A stretch of 64,000 bases of DNA. Origin: Nostoc sp. FACHB-152 (GTDB taxonomy: Bacteria; Cyanobacteriota; Cyanobacteriia; Cyanobacteriales; Nostocaceae). The notes below the pieces were generated by a model. It did no database searches, had not been told where the DNA came from, and worked only from the letters and a program-made list of their open reading frames with translations. The first letter of the stretch is position 1. Every line of letters begins with the position of its first letter. The position numbers and the translations under genes are program-made. The stretch lies in the NCBI RefSeq assembly GCF_014697475.1, contig NZ_JACJRV010000005.1, forward strand, positions 170,250 through 234,249, given 5' to 3'. Of this stretch, positions 44,068-52,356 are shown one piece after another.

Positions 44068-44232
44068 AAAAATCTCTTAGACAAGCAAATATTCAACTAA
44101 TCGTCTCTATTTAGCCTTCTCTGTAAAGGTTGGCTGTGGGTAGGGGCGTAATTTTTTTTGTGCGATCGTATTTACTTTAGCTGTCATGAGGATATCTAAT
44201 TAATACTATCCAACATTTTTTGTCAAGTCTAG

Positions 44233-44261
44233 TTGACATTTTGTAACAAACTTGTTAAATT
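44233..44261 (+). promoter_or_regulatory. Sigma-70-type promoter of the psb34-like gene
   Basis: TTGACA at 44233-44238 and TAAATT at 44256-44261 are separated by 17 bases, a textbook vegetative promoter. Transcription should start near 44268, leaving a leader of about 28 bases. TTTGTAAC at 44240-44247 lies inside the spacer. Confidence 0.75.
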
Positions 44262-44263
44262 AA

Positions 44264-44281
44264 TTTACATAAGTTAACAAC
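44264..44281 (+). promoter_or_regulatory. HLR1-like (RpaB) element at the psb34-like promoter
   Basis: TTTACATA-AG-TTAACAAC resembles the HLR1 direct repeat (G/T)TTACAWW-NN-(G/T)TTACAWW, with a mismatch in the core of the second half and another in its last base. It overlaps the predicted transcription start, a position expected for repression by RpaB in low light. Confidence 0.45.
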
Positions 44282-44295
44282 CACAAGAAAACATT

Positions 44296-44466
44296 ATGTA
44301 CACCACCATTGACGAACAAGGTATTTTAAATAACTACGCTACTGAACCCAAAGTTTACTATGCGGCTTATCCTTCAGCTGAAGAGCAACGTAAATACGTT
44401 TTTCAAGGTGCGATCGCTACTTTATTCCTAACTGCAATCATTTTGGTTGCTTTAGGCGTTAGCTAA
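44296..44466 (+). CDS. Psb34-like / ssl1498-family light-harvesting-like protein
   Basis: This 56-residue protein (MYTTIDEQGILNNYATEPKV, then YYAAYPSAEEQRKYVFQGAI and a final membrane helix ATLFLTAIILVALGVS) matches the cyanobacterial ssl1498 family, known as Psb34, which binds photosystem II assembly intermediates and resembles high-light-inducible proteins. It is too short for a standard ORF cutoff but has its own promoter and terminator. The C-terminal helix carries the conserved FQGAIATLF. It is probably light-regulated. Confidence 0.9.
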   Translation: MYTTIDEQGILNNYATEPKVYYAAYPSAEEQRKYVFQGAIATLFLTAIILVALGVS

Positions 44467-44520
44467 AATCTTCTTTTCCTTGGTATCGCTGTATCTAAAT
44501 CGTGAATGGAATCTCTCTCA

Positions 44521-44545
44521 AACCCTGGTAACGCCGGGGTTTTTT
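44521..44545 (+). terminator. Rho-independent terminator of the psb34-like gene
   Basis: Stem AACCCTGG / CCGGGGTT (one G-T pair) with loop TAACG runs into TTTTTT, 55 bases after the stop codon. Confidence 0.88.
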
Positions 44546-44615
44546 GTTAGCATTTGTGGAATTGAAATGGTCAAGGTGTATTTATCAAATAGTCATTACA
44601 TCAATTACTTGACCC

Positions 44616-44996
44616 ATGAAAGCCGTCATCTCTAATATTGCGCTGTTGGGATTGAGCGCAGGTTTACTAGCTAACAGTTCCGGTGTTGTTGCACAAACAG
44701 CTAATAGTGAAAAATTTATTGCTCTGGGTACTGAACCGTTTTGGAGTGTTACTGTCAGCAAAAGCGGCATTGTTTACTCTTCACCAGAGGTAAAAAAACA
44801 AACCTTTCCTTACGTCGCACCCTTAAAAGCACAAGGCCGCCCCGATGATTTTGTGAGAGTTTATCGGCTGAGAGGCAATAACACGTTAATTATCAAAAAA
44901 GATAACACCTGTAGTGATGGGATGTCCGATAACAAATATCCTTACTCAGCTGTTTTGATTTTGGGTAACAAGGTTTTGGAAGGTTGCGCTAAGTAA
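44616..44996 (+). CDS. Exported COG3650-type protein
   Basis: This 126-residue protein has a signal peptide (VISNIALLGLSAGLLANSSG to VVAQ) and a small beta domain with the hallmark GTEPFWSVTVSKSGIVYSSP near the start. It ends YPYSAVLILGNKVLEGCAK, where the Cys-Ala ending pairs with an earlier cysteine (NTCSDGMSD). This pattern is seen in predicted periplasmic lipoprotein-like proteins of the COG3650 type and is distantly META/HslJ-like. The function is unknown. It is transcribed alone. Confidence 0.75.
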   Translation: MKAVISNIALLGLSAGLLANSSGVVAQTANSEKFIALGTEPFWSVTVSKSGIVYSSPEVKKQTFPYVAPLKAQGRPDDFVRVYRLRGNNTLIIKKDNTCSDGMSDNKYPYSAVLILGNKVLEGCAK

Positions 44997-45000
44997 GTTG

Positions 45001-45032
45001 TTAAGCACCTAATTTGCAGTTTAGACCGCAGG
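45001..45032. repeat. Dispersed repeat (TTAAGCACCTAATTTGCA type), copy 1
   Basis: TTAAGCACCTAATTTGCAGT followed by TTAGACCGCAGG recurs at 48591-48623 with only two or three differences. Both copies sit in spacers on the plus side. Confidence 0.7.
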
Positions 45033-45120
45033 GGAGAAATTATTTATATTTTTAATTAAGTGAAATAGTATGAGCTAGACATGAGCAAGAAAAAATATTG
45101 ATTTTAACAATACAATCAGG

Positions 45121-46089
45121 TTGTCCTTTCCCAACTTTTTTAGCGTGTTAGGCATCCTGACGGTTCTTCTATCCTCCTTTTTCTTAGCGTTTCACAACGT
45201 TACGGTGCGAGTTTTGTTTTCCGAACATCTCGTGCTGGGTTTATTTTTAATAGGTGGATACGTTAAACCGGATTTGCAGAATTCATTCTTGTTAATGTTC
45301 ATGCGAATGCTGCTTGTAGTTCCACTCATGGCTTCTCTAGCATTTAAGCTTTATCCATCTGGTGGCGAAGAAGTGCGAGATTTGTTCAAGCACAAACGCA
45401 CTGATGTTCTTATACAAGCATTTGGTTGTGGGGTGCTGATGTTTGTATATATTGCCTCACTCTACATTGCGATTGGCTTGATTCCAACGGGAATTGCCAT
45501 TACTCTGTTTTTCTCTTATCCAGTATTTACAGCGTTACTGGCTTGGAAATTTTTTGATGATCGCCCTACACCCTTTCGTTGGTTGGTGATGGGCATTATT
45601 CTAGTAGGTAGTGTTCTCACCGTTCCTCAATCTTCTACCAGCTATAGCAATTCTGCCATTGCGATCGGCATTATCACCAGCGTGGGTGCTGGCATAGTGT
45701 ATGCCTTCTATAGCGTCATTGCTCAAAAATGTTTAGAAAAATTCCATCCAGTTCCTTTTACTTGGATCAGTTTTGCTTCTACCTTGGTGCTTTCCGGCGT
45801 TAGCTTACTGTTCTGGCCGCTTCCCAATAGCCAACTTGATTGGACTCCTATGTGGATTGGTAGTATTTTTTCGGGTTTAGTCAGCTTTGCTGGACACACA
45901 CTAAATAATCAGGGAATTCGCATGATTAGTGCCACTAAAGCCTCGATAATCGGTGCTAGCAGTCCAGCGATGACAGCAATAGTCGCATGGGCAACAATTA
46001 GCGAAACTTTAAATGTAATTCAGAGTGTGGGGATTGGGATTGTTACACTAGGTATCGCGTTGCTGAGTGGTGAAAGGCAAAAATCGTAG
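45121..46089 (+). CDS. EamA/DMT-family transporter
   Basis: This 322-residue membrane protein has about ten hydrophobic helices in two EamA repeats, for example FLAFHNVTVRVLF at the start, GIAITLFFSYPVFTALLAWK at the end of the first repeat and SPAMTAIVAWATISETLNVI at the end of the second. The transported metabolite is unknown. The TTG at 45121 is the only plausible long start; no ribosome site is clear and homologues may start slightly further in (GTG 45145). It follows a dispersed repeat. Confidence 0.82.
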   Translation: MSFPNFFSVLGILTVLLSSFFLAFHNVTVRVLFSEHLVLGLFLIGGYVKPDLQNSFLLMFMRMLLVVPLMASLAFKLYPSGGEEVRDLFKHKRTDVLIQAFGCGVLMFVYIASLYIAIGLIPTGIAITLFFSYPVFTALLAWKFFDDRPTPFRWLVMGIILVGSVLTVPQSSTSYSNSAIAIGIITSVGAGIVYAFYSVIAQKCLEKFHPVPFTWISFASTLVLSGVSLLFWPLPNSQLDWTPMWIGSIFSGLVSFAGHTLNNQGIRMISATKASIIGASSPAMTAIVAWATISETLNVIQSVGIGIVTLGIALLSGERQKS

Positions 46090-46260
46090 TAAAATCTCAA
46101 TCTCTTCAGTACGCACTACGAATTAATGTAATATCATGCCCGGTTAATAATTGATAATTCGGTAAATCTGTGCAGAAATAGCAAAACACTCTCCCCTGCT
46201 CCTCTGCCCCTCCGCCCCCCTGCGGTCTTTATGACAAGTCTTTAACCGAACACGAAATAT

Positions 46261-46917
46261 ATGCCTGCTAACGCTATCCTTTTCGATTTAGATGGGACAC
46301 TAACAGACCCTAAGCCTGGAATTACTCGTAGTATTCAGTTTGCGCTGTCTGAACTCGGTCACAAACCACCGCAGACTAATGAATTAGACTGGTGTATAGG
46401 CCCACCGATCAAAGAGAGTTTTTCTCAGCTACTAAACACTTCAGATAACACTGTGCTGGAACAGGCAATATCACTTTATCGCAGCCGTTTTTCCACAATT
46501 GGATTATTTGAAAATACTCTTTATCCTCAGATTGTAGAAACTCTGAAAAATATTCGTTTTGCTGGTTATCAAACTTTTGTAGCCACTTCAAAACCTTATA
46601 TTTATGCAACACGCATTATTGATTATTTTGGCTTATCGCCGTTTTTCGATGGCGTTTATGGTAGTGAATTGGACGGAACGCGGAGTGTCAAAAGTGATTT
46701 GATTCACCATATATTATTGACAGAAAATATTTCGCACTCTACTGCATTTATGGTTGGCGATCGCAAACACGACATGATAGGAGCAAAGTATCATAATTTA
46801 ACTGCAATTGGTGTCACCTATGGCTATGGAACAGAGCAAGAATTACGGGATCATGGTGCTGATTTTATTGCCCATTCTCCAGATGAGATTGCCAGAATTT
46901 TAATTTATAATTTGTAG
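46261..46917 (+). CDS. HAD-superfamily phosphatase, phosphoglycolate-phosphatase-like
   Basis: This 218-residue protein has HAD motif I (ILFDLDGTLTDPKPGITRSI, catalytic DxD), motif II in FVATSKPYIYATRII (Thr/Ser), Lys in RSVKSDLIHHIL and motif IV in AFMVGDRKHDMIGAKYH (GDxxxD). The cap domain is helical as in the Gph/phosphoglycolate group. It probably dephosphorylates a small phosphate ester. It converges with the FGGY kinase gene with one base between stop codons. Confidence 0.88.
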   Translation: MPANAILFDLDGTLTDPKPGITRSIQFALSELGHKPPQTNELDWCIGPPIKESFSQLLNTSDNTVLEQAISLYRSRFSTIGLFENTLYPQIVETLKNIRFAGYQTFVATSKPYIYATRIIDYFGLSPFFDGVYGSELDGTRSVKSDLIHHILLTENISHSTAFMVGDRKHDMIGAKYHNLTAIGVTYGYGTEQELRDHGADFIAHSPDEIARILIYNL

Positions 46918-46918
46918 C

Positions 46919-48166
46919 TTAAACGTTTTTCTGTTTTGACTTAGCTAATAGTGCTGTCCCGTAAGCGGCTTCTGTATTTACCGATGCAAACACAGGCACT
47001 TTTAAACAGCGCTGACGAATCGCATTCCAAGTGGAATTTGCTGCACCACCGCCTGCGGTATATACAAGTTGTAATTTATCTGCACCTAAGTTTTGAAGTA
47101 ACTGGTAGCCGCGTGTTTCTATCCGGGCAATACTTTCTAGCAAACCGTGTAAAAATTCTTTGGGGTTATCTGGGCGTGGTGTGAGTCGCGGGGCTAAATT
47201 GGGGTCATTAATGGGAAAGCGATCGCCTGGCTTCAACAAGGGATAATAATCTAACTCACTAGCTTTGGTAGCATCAATTTCACTGCTTAAGCTTTCTAAC
47301 TCTGCATTTGTAAAAAACTCTCGTAATACAGCACCTCCGGTATTGGAAGCACCGCCAGTTAGCCACAAATCACCTAAGCGATGGCTGTAAATTCCGTAAC
47401 GTGCATCTTCTACACGGGTACGACTTAATAATTTCAGTACGAGTGTCGAACCTAAAGATGTCACTGCTTCCCCAGGTGATTTTGCACCACTGGCAAGAAA
47501 AGCCGCAATACTATCTGTTGTACCAGCGCAAACAATACATTTTTGTGGCAAACCGAACTCAGACGCGATTTCTGGGCGAATTTCAGCGATGAGAGTTCCT
47601 GGCGGTAAAATTTTTGGTAATTCAACAGGTATTTCTAATTTCTGCAACCAGTCTGGATAGTGCAAATTTTCTACGTCATAACCCAGCTTTAAAGCATTGT
47701 GGTAATCGCTGATACCCAATTGCCCATGCAGTAAAAATGCTAACCAATCTGCCTGATGTAGAAAATATTTAGCTTCTGTAAAAAATGGTTGTTGCGACAT
47801 CCACAGCAGTTTGGCAAGGCTAGAAGTAGCACTGATTACAGTATGGTTGGGCGGTGCAACAGTTTTTAACCGGTCTAACACAACTGCTCCCCGCGCGTCG
47901 TTGTAGAGTAAAGGTTCATCTATAGGTTCACCAGCCCCATTGCACAGCAGGACAGTGGAAGAAGTACCATTAATAGCGATCGCTTTGATTTCGCGCCGTA
48001 ATTGCTCAGGAATCTGGGCTAATAGGTTCCACAAGGCTTCTTTCCAGTCGCTAATTGCCTGTTTTTGCCAAGGATAGCGTACCTGGGTTAGCATATTCCC
48101 TTCATCATCAATCACAACTGCCCGTGCGCCAGATGTACCGTAGTCGATTCCCAAATACAAATCCAT
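46919..48166 (-). CDS. FGGY-family sugar kinase (D-ribulose-kinase-like)
   Basis: This 415-residue protein has the FGGY N-terminal phosphate motif (LGIDYGTSGARAVVIDDEG), the segment AINGTSSTVLLCNGAGEPID, the catalytic CAGTTDSIAAFLASGAKSPG region and the C-terminal ADKLQLVYTAGGGAANSTWN adenosine site. The short length and the plant/cyanobacterial-type sequence resemble D-ribulose kinases described from cyanobacteria, though xylulose kinase activity cannot be excluded. It overlaps nothing and starts just before the psaM promoter region on the other strand. Confidence 0.85.
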   Translation of the reverse strand: MDLYLGIDYGTSGARAVVIDDEGNMLTQVRYPWQKQAISDWKEALWNLLAQIPEQLRREIKAIAINGTSSTVLLCNGAGEPIDEPLLYNDARGAVVLDRLKTVAPPNHTVISATSSLAKLLWMSQQPFFTEAKYFLHQADWLAFLLHGQLGISDYHNALKLGYDVENLHYPDWLQKLEIPVELPKILPPGTLIAEIRPEIASEFGLPQKCIVCAGTTDSIAAFLASGAKSPGEAVTSLGSTLVLKLLSRTRVEDARYGIYSHRLGDLWLTGGASNTGGAVLREFFTNAELESLSSEIDATKASELDYYPLLKPGDRFPINDPNLAPRLTPRPDNPKEFLHGLLESIARIETRGYQLLQNLGADKLQLVYTAGGGAANSTWNAIRQRCLKVPVFASVNTEAAYGTALLAKSKQKNV

Positions 48167-48230
48167 ATTTTTATAAATTTTTCTTATAGAAAGTAACTAA
48201 TGACTACTGACTAAGAACTGATTATGTTGC

Positions 48231-48245
48231 ATCTTGTAACAAGAT
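48231..48245. promoter_or_regulatory. Inverted repeat upstream of psaM
   Basis: ATCTTGTAACAAGAT is a perfect 7-bp inverted repeat around one central base, located in the divergent spacer between the FGGY kinase and psaM. It could be an operator; it includes TTGTAAC, a half-site resembling the HLR1 motif. Confidence 0.4.
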
Positions 48246-48320
48246 ATTCCACTAGCTTGGCAAAACAGTGAAAAGTAGTAAACGTAGTCATAATCCATTC
48301 ACGTCAGGAGATTTTCAACT

Positions 48321-48449
48321 ATGCTGATCTCAAATGCTCTAATGCTTGGTGTGACCTCTATTTCTGACACTCAAGTGTATATCGCTCTAGTTGTTGCGCT
48401 AATTCCAGGCGTTCTGGCTTGGCGTTTATCAACAGAACTTTACAAGTAA
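48321..48449 (+). CDS. psaM: PsaM, photosystem I reaction-centre subunit XII
   Basis: PsaM is a single-helix subunit at the photosystem I trimer interface. The C-terminal 31 residues (SISDTQVYIALVVALIPGVL followed by AWRLSTELYK) match PsaM. The ATG at 48321 gives 42 residues with 12 extra at the N-terminus and has AGGAG ten bases upstream. A GTG four codons before DTQ would give the canonical length of about 31. The longer start has the better ribosome site; protein data would decide. Two hairpins follow the stop. Confidence 0.92.
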   Translation: MLISNALMLGVTSISDTQVYIALVVALIPGVLAWRLSTELYK

Positions 48450-48453
48450 CACC

Positions 48454-48479
48454 ATGCTCTGATCACATGGTCAGAGCAT
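48454..48479 (+). terminator. Hairpin directly after psaM
   Basis: A perfect 9-bp stem (ATGCTCTGA / TCAGAGCAT) with an 8-base loop begins four bases after the psaM stop. There is no T-run, so it may protect the mRNA end rather than terminate. Confidence 0.55.
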
Positions 48480-48502
48480 AATACTAAGTGCCACACCCTT
48501 GC

Positions 48503-48531
48503 ACAACAATCAGGTTAAACCTGATTGTTGT
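48503..48531 (+). terminator. Second hairpin after psaM
   Basis: ACAACAATCAGGTT-A-AACCTGATTGTTGT is a perfect 14-bp inverted repeat with a central single base. No T-run follows. Together with the preceding hairpin it probably ends the psaM transcript. Confidence 0.6.
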
Positions 48532-49255
48532 GTTCATCTGAGATATAAAAATCAGCAAAAAGACGCTTCAGCCCTGGCAAGAGTAAGCTCTTAATCACCT
48601 AATTTGCAATTTAGACCGCAGGGTAGCAGGGGAGAGGGTTTGAAGTTTTTACCCAAAATTTTAATTGTGCAACTTCTAAGCACAAAAGCTTAATTATAAA
48701 TTTGCAACAGCAGAAGTCGAAAATTTAGAAGAGCAATATTTGAATAATTTGTAGATACTAAAAAGCACTTAAGTACTTTACTCACTTAAGTGCTTTGTCG
48801 CATAAATTTTCACCAGTTCACTTGATTGCTAAAACATTTATTATTTACAATACTTCTTTAGATAGATGATATATTGTAAATTTTATTCGTATCTAACATC
48901 TAGCGAAAAGGTATCACTCCTTGCAATAAATAAGGCTATCGTTTATTGGGTAAAAGCAAACATCCACAGAGTGACACTTTATCAACTGCCACTATTAAGA
49001 AATATCTCAACTAATGATATTGAATCAGACAGAGCATAACCGGAGGAAATTATTAGATGTATAAGTAAAAGGTAGAATTAATGATAAATTGCTAGTTAAA
49101 TCAAAATAAGAACAATATAATTGCAAACTATTATTCAAAACAGTAAGATATGGGGCATTTAATCCCATTTCCATATGAAGACGCATAAAAATAACCCCAC
49201 CGCCTGCGGCCTATTTGTATCAAACTGAAAGAGAAACGGTATTAGGTGCTGAACT
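48532..49255. other. Long spacer between psaM and galU with a dispersed repeat and an orphan hairpin
   Basis: No gene was seen. At 48591-48623 lies copy 2 of the TTAA.CACCTAATTTGCA repeat. At 48762-48796 there is a perfect 13-bp hairpin (AAAGCACTTAAGT / ACTTAAGTGCTTT, 9-base loop) ending in TTT, far from any known gene end. The rest is AT-rich and probably carries the galU promoter. Confidence 0.55.
48762..48796 (+). terminator. Orphan terminator-like hairpin
   Basis: A perfect 13-bp stem with 9-base loop, A-rich before and T-rich after, so it could function in either direction. It is 230 bases after the psaM hairpins and 460 before galU, so no annotated gene explains it. Confidence 0.5.
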
Positions 49256-50155
49256 ATGCCCAAAGATAAAGTTATAAAAGCTCTAATTCCGGCTGCTGGT
49301 TTTGGCACTCGCTTGTTTCCAGCCACGAAAGTTGTGAAAAAAGAATTATTTCCCATTATTGACCGAGATGGCAGGGCTAAACCTGTAATTTTGGCAATTG
49401 TTGAAGAGGCAATCAGTGCTGGAATTACAGAAATTGGCATTGTAGTACAACCAGATGATGTCGGGATTTTTACAGATTTATTTAAAAACCCGCCACAACC
49501 AGAACTTTGGCAAAAGCTATCTCCAGAAAATAAAAAATATAGCGAATATCTGCAAGAGATTGGCGAAAAAATTACAATCATCACTCAAGAAAGTCAAGAA
49601 GGCTATGGTCATGCAGTTTTCTGTGCAAAAGATTGGGTGCAAGATGAACCATTTTTGCTGATGCTAGGCGATCATGTTTATGCATCGCAGACTGACGAAT
49701 CTTGTGCTATTCAAATGCTGAATATTTATCAAAAAGTGCAGCAAAGTGTTGTGAGTTTAACTACGATGCCAGCGAGTGTAATTCATCAAGCTGGGTGTGT
49801 AACCGGAGTGTGGCAAGAAAATAATTCAATTTTGCAGGTGACACAACTTGCAGAAAAGCCAAGCGTTGAGTATGCACGTCAAAATTTACGTGTAGCAGGG
49901 ATAGCAGAAGACGAGTTTTTATGTATATTTGGCTTATATGTGCTGACACCAAGAATTTTTGATTGTTTAGCAGCACAGATTCATCAAAATTTACGCGATC
50001 GCGGCGAATTTCAGTTAACATCATCTCTCGACAGTCTATGTCAGCAAGAGGGTATGACTGGCTATGTTATTCAAGGGAAGTGTTTTGATACAGGCTTACC
50101 TGATACTTATCGACAGACAATGATTGATTTTAGAAATATAGGTAACAGGCAATAG
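49256..50155 (+). CDS. galU: GalU-like UTP-glucose-1-phosphate uridylyltransferase
   Basis: This 299-residue nucleotidyltransferase makes UDP-glucose for polysaccharides. The N-terminal nucleotide motif is ALIPAAGFGTRLFPATKVVK (GxGTRxxPxTK pattern), followed by KKELFPIIDRDGRAKPVILA. QESQEGYGHAVFCAKDWVQD and FLLMLGDHVY (the D of the metal site) and a late FDTGLPDTYRQTMIDF are as in GalU. It may be a paralogue with a broader sugar range. The ATG at 49256 lacks a strong ribosome site but matches the usual N-terminus. It is followed by heptamer repeats (CAATAGGCAATGGGCAATAA) at 50144-50170. Confidence 0.85.
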   Translation: MPKDKVIKALIPAAGFGTRLFPATKVVKKELFPIIDRDGRAKPVILAIVEEAISAGITEIGIVVQPDDVGIFTDLFKNPPQPELWQKLSPENKKYSEYLQEIGEKITIITQESQEGYGHAVFCAKDWVQDEPFLLMLGDHVYASQTDESCAIQMLNIYQKVQQSVVSLTTMPASVIHQAGCVTGVWQENNSILQVTQLAEKPSVEYARQNLRVAGIAEDEFLCIFGLYVLTPRIFDCLAAQIHQNLRDRGEFQLTSSLDSLCQQEGMTGYVIQGKCFDTGLPDTYRQTMIDFRNIGNRQ

Positions 50156-50175
50156 GCAATGGGCAATAAGTAATA

Positions 50176-50733
50176 TTACGGTATTCCGGCCTGTTGAAAA
50201 ATTTGTGCGGGCGTAATTTGCAACCCTTCAAGTAACGCATCTTCTAAACTATCTTCACCCGTTTTTGTTTGTGGCCGTGCATCAGGATAAAAGACAGTCA
50301 CCGTCTTAGCTTTAGCATCCACAACCCAAACTCTCAATACACCCGCATCTAGGTAATCTGTAGCTTTTGCACTCATTTCGCCAAAAGTTTGGTCAGGAGA
50401 GATAATTTCAATTGCTAAGTCTGGAGGTATAGGACAAGGTTCATCTGCAATCACATCGCTATTCAGGCGAGAGTAGGAAACAAACAGTAAATCTGGTACG
50501 GGAACCCAGTCTCGACCTTGGCGTTTTAAAGTGACCGCCCACTCAATACCAACCTCACCGCGATTTTTCGCCCAAAGTGCAAGAAATTGGCTAAGAGTAA
50601 GGGTTAAACGTGAATGAAATCTTTTTGGAGCCATTTTTGGTTTTGCTTTACCATCAACTAATTCGTAGGTTATATCGCCTTCTGGTAAGGCTAGAAATTC
50701 TTGTAATGTAAGTTGAGATTTGACAAGAGTCAT
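50176..50733 (-). CDS. Uma2-family (DUF820) protein
   Basis: This 185-residue protein has the standard Uma2 layout: LTLQEFLALPEGDITYELVD at the N-terminus, VPVPDLLFVSYSRL, the core DLAIEIISPDQTFGEMSAKA with the catalytic Glu and a following Lys, and DYLDAGVLRVWVVDAKAKTV. It is a predicted PD-(D/E)XK nuclease-fold protein of unknown role, abundant in cyanobacteria. It is convergent with galU and unrelated in subtype to the longer Uma2 protein at 11766-12488. Confidence 0.9.
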   Translation of the reverse strand: MTLVKSQLTLQEFLALPEGDITYELVDGKAKPKMAPKRFHSRLTLTLSQFLALWAKNRGEVGIEWAVTLKRQGRDWVPVPDLLFVSYSRLNSDVIADEPCPIPPDLAIEIISPDQTFGEMSAKATDYLDAGVLRVWVVDAKAKTVTVFYPDARPQTKTGEDSLEDALLEGLQITPAQIFQQAGIP

Positions 50734-50818
50734 AGCGATCGCATTTTCTTAGCCATTAAACATATTATGTCTTGTTGGGCAATTTTGACTTGATATTCCG
50801 TTGAGAAATATTCTTTAA

Positions 50819-52042
50819 CTACACAATCAAGTTATTTTGGCTGAAGGTACTAGCAATAAAGTTATTAAGTATAGCTAAAGTATTAAAAATTGCGCTGCCA
50901 GCAATGCCATCAGGGTCAATTTGGATTAAAGTATTTGACCCTGATTGAATACCTTGGATGTAACCGTCAGCAATGGGATTTGTGCCGATGTAATTTAAAT
51001 TTATTAACAGAGTTTGTAGTACCAAAACATCATCTGTACTGCTGAAGTCGGTAATGGTATCAGTTCTTTCATTCAAATTAGTAAAGACAAATTTATCATT
51101 ACCAGCGCCACCAGTTAGGCGATCGCTACCAGCACCACCAATCAGGGTATCATTTCCAATATCACCACTGAGAATGTCATTACCAGCCCCACCATTGAGA
51201 ATGTCATTGCCAGTACCACCGTTTAGGGTGTTATTAGCGTTATCGCCTGTAATACTGGGAACATCAAAAATAAGTACACCAGTGTCTTTTAAGATGGCAA
51301 TATCAAGTGGAGATATATCATAGCGAACTCCCCGCTCATACACTACACCATTCATTAAGTCTGCAATTAAATCACGTCCTGGACTGGGTAAATCATTGCC
51401 TACATGAGTAATATTGCCAAACGTCAATGGCACAGGAGAACCGTAAACATTAATGGCTTCACTTCCTACAAAGAAGAAATTTTTACCATCAAAAGTAACT
51501 TGTTCATCAAATGTAGATTGATAATTTCCTGGGAGTTTCCCTTTGATGCCATCTTTCCATCCATTGATGCCAAAGACATGACCAAACTCATGGAGAAATA
51601 TAGAAAAAGCATCTATTTTGTCTTTTGGTACAGGGCTAATTCTTGCTGATGGATCGGGATCAAACCACAGGTCATTGACTAGATAATCAGGATTGAAGTT
51701 AAACTCAATGTCAGGAGTCACACCATTAGGATCGATTTGGGTGCGAATTTCTGCTGTTGCACCTGGCTCATATACATCAATGCTGCCGTTATTATGTACA
51801 AAAGATGAAGTCAAACTTCTCCCTGTAACTGTTGGATTAGTGTTAGAAAAACTCACCACTATCTCTAAGCTGGCATTACCGACAATATATTTATCCCAAT
51901 ATGAGCCAGCAGCTAATATGTGAGACTTGATAACAGAGTAATAGCGAGAAAATTTCCCCGATGGATCTTTAAAGGTGATATTAAAATTTAGGGCAGCTTG
52001 TTCCACAGCGATTGTTTCTCCTGCGACAATTATATTTGTCAA
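50819..52042 (-). CDS. RTX-type secreted metalloprotease-like protein
   Basis: This 407-residue protein has a metalloprotease-like N-terminal half with [20 protein letters not shown] (HExxH followed by a Gly). It then has haemolysin-type calcium-binding nonapeptides ([20 protein letters not shown], repeated GGxGxDx units) and a C-terminal domain typical of type I secretion targets. There is no Sec signal peptide, as expected for export through a type I system. The third zinc ligand of a serralysin-type site is not evident. It may be a secreted protease. The transporter genes are not in the window. Confidence 0.85.
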   Translation of the reverse strand: MTNIIVAGETIAVEQAALNFNITFKDPSGKFSRYYSVIKSHILAAGSYWDKYIVGNASLEIVVSFSNTNPTVTGRSLTSSFVHNNGSIDVYEPGATAEIRTQIDPNGVTPDIEFNFNPDYLVNDLWFDPDPSARISPVPKDKIDAFSIFLHEFGHVFGINGWKDGIKGKLPGNYQSTFDEQVTFDGKNFFFVGSEAINVYGSPVPLTFGNITHVGNDLPSPGRDLIADLMNGVVYERGVRYDISPLDIAILKDTGVLIFDVPSITGDNANNTLNGGTGNDILNGGAGNDILSGDIGNDTLIGGAGSDRLTGGAGNDKFVFTNLNERTDTITDFSSTDDVLVLQTLLINLNYIGTNPIADGYIQGIQSGSNTLIQIDPDGIAGSAIFNTLAILNNFIASTFSQNNLIV

Positions 52043-52356
52043 AGTTTTTTGTAAAAATTCTGGCTAAATCCTAAGAGGATGTCTGAGAAGTATTAAATAT
52101 TTCGCTAGCTCCCCCCTAGCTGCGGTGTATACACAAGTTATTGAATCACTACCAGCCCTTGAATTACCCCACCCTAACCCTCCCATTGGAAAGGGGAGGG
52201 AACTAGATTTGTTAGTTTCCCCCCTTGGCAAGGGTGGATTAAGGGGGGTAGCCTTAAAAAGGCAGGAATAATCTCAAAGTCCCCCTTTTTAAGGGGTATT
52301 TAGGGGGATCGGGATATGTGCAACTTCACATTAAATTGGTATAAGATGTCTACACT
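52043..52356. repeat. Spacer of C/G-rich dispersed repeats
   Basis: Between the RTX and exported-protein genes (both minus) lie several copies of CCCCCTTxxxAAGGGG-type palindromic units, for example TCCCCCCTAGCTGCGG near 52110, CCCCCTTGGCAAGGGTGG near 52220 and CCCCCTTTTTAAGGGG near 52280. These are typical dispersed repeats; no gene was seen. Confidence 0.65.
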
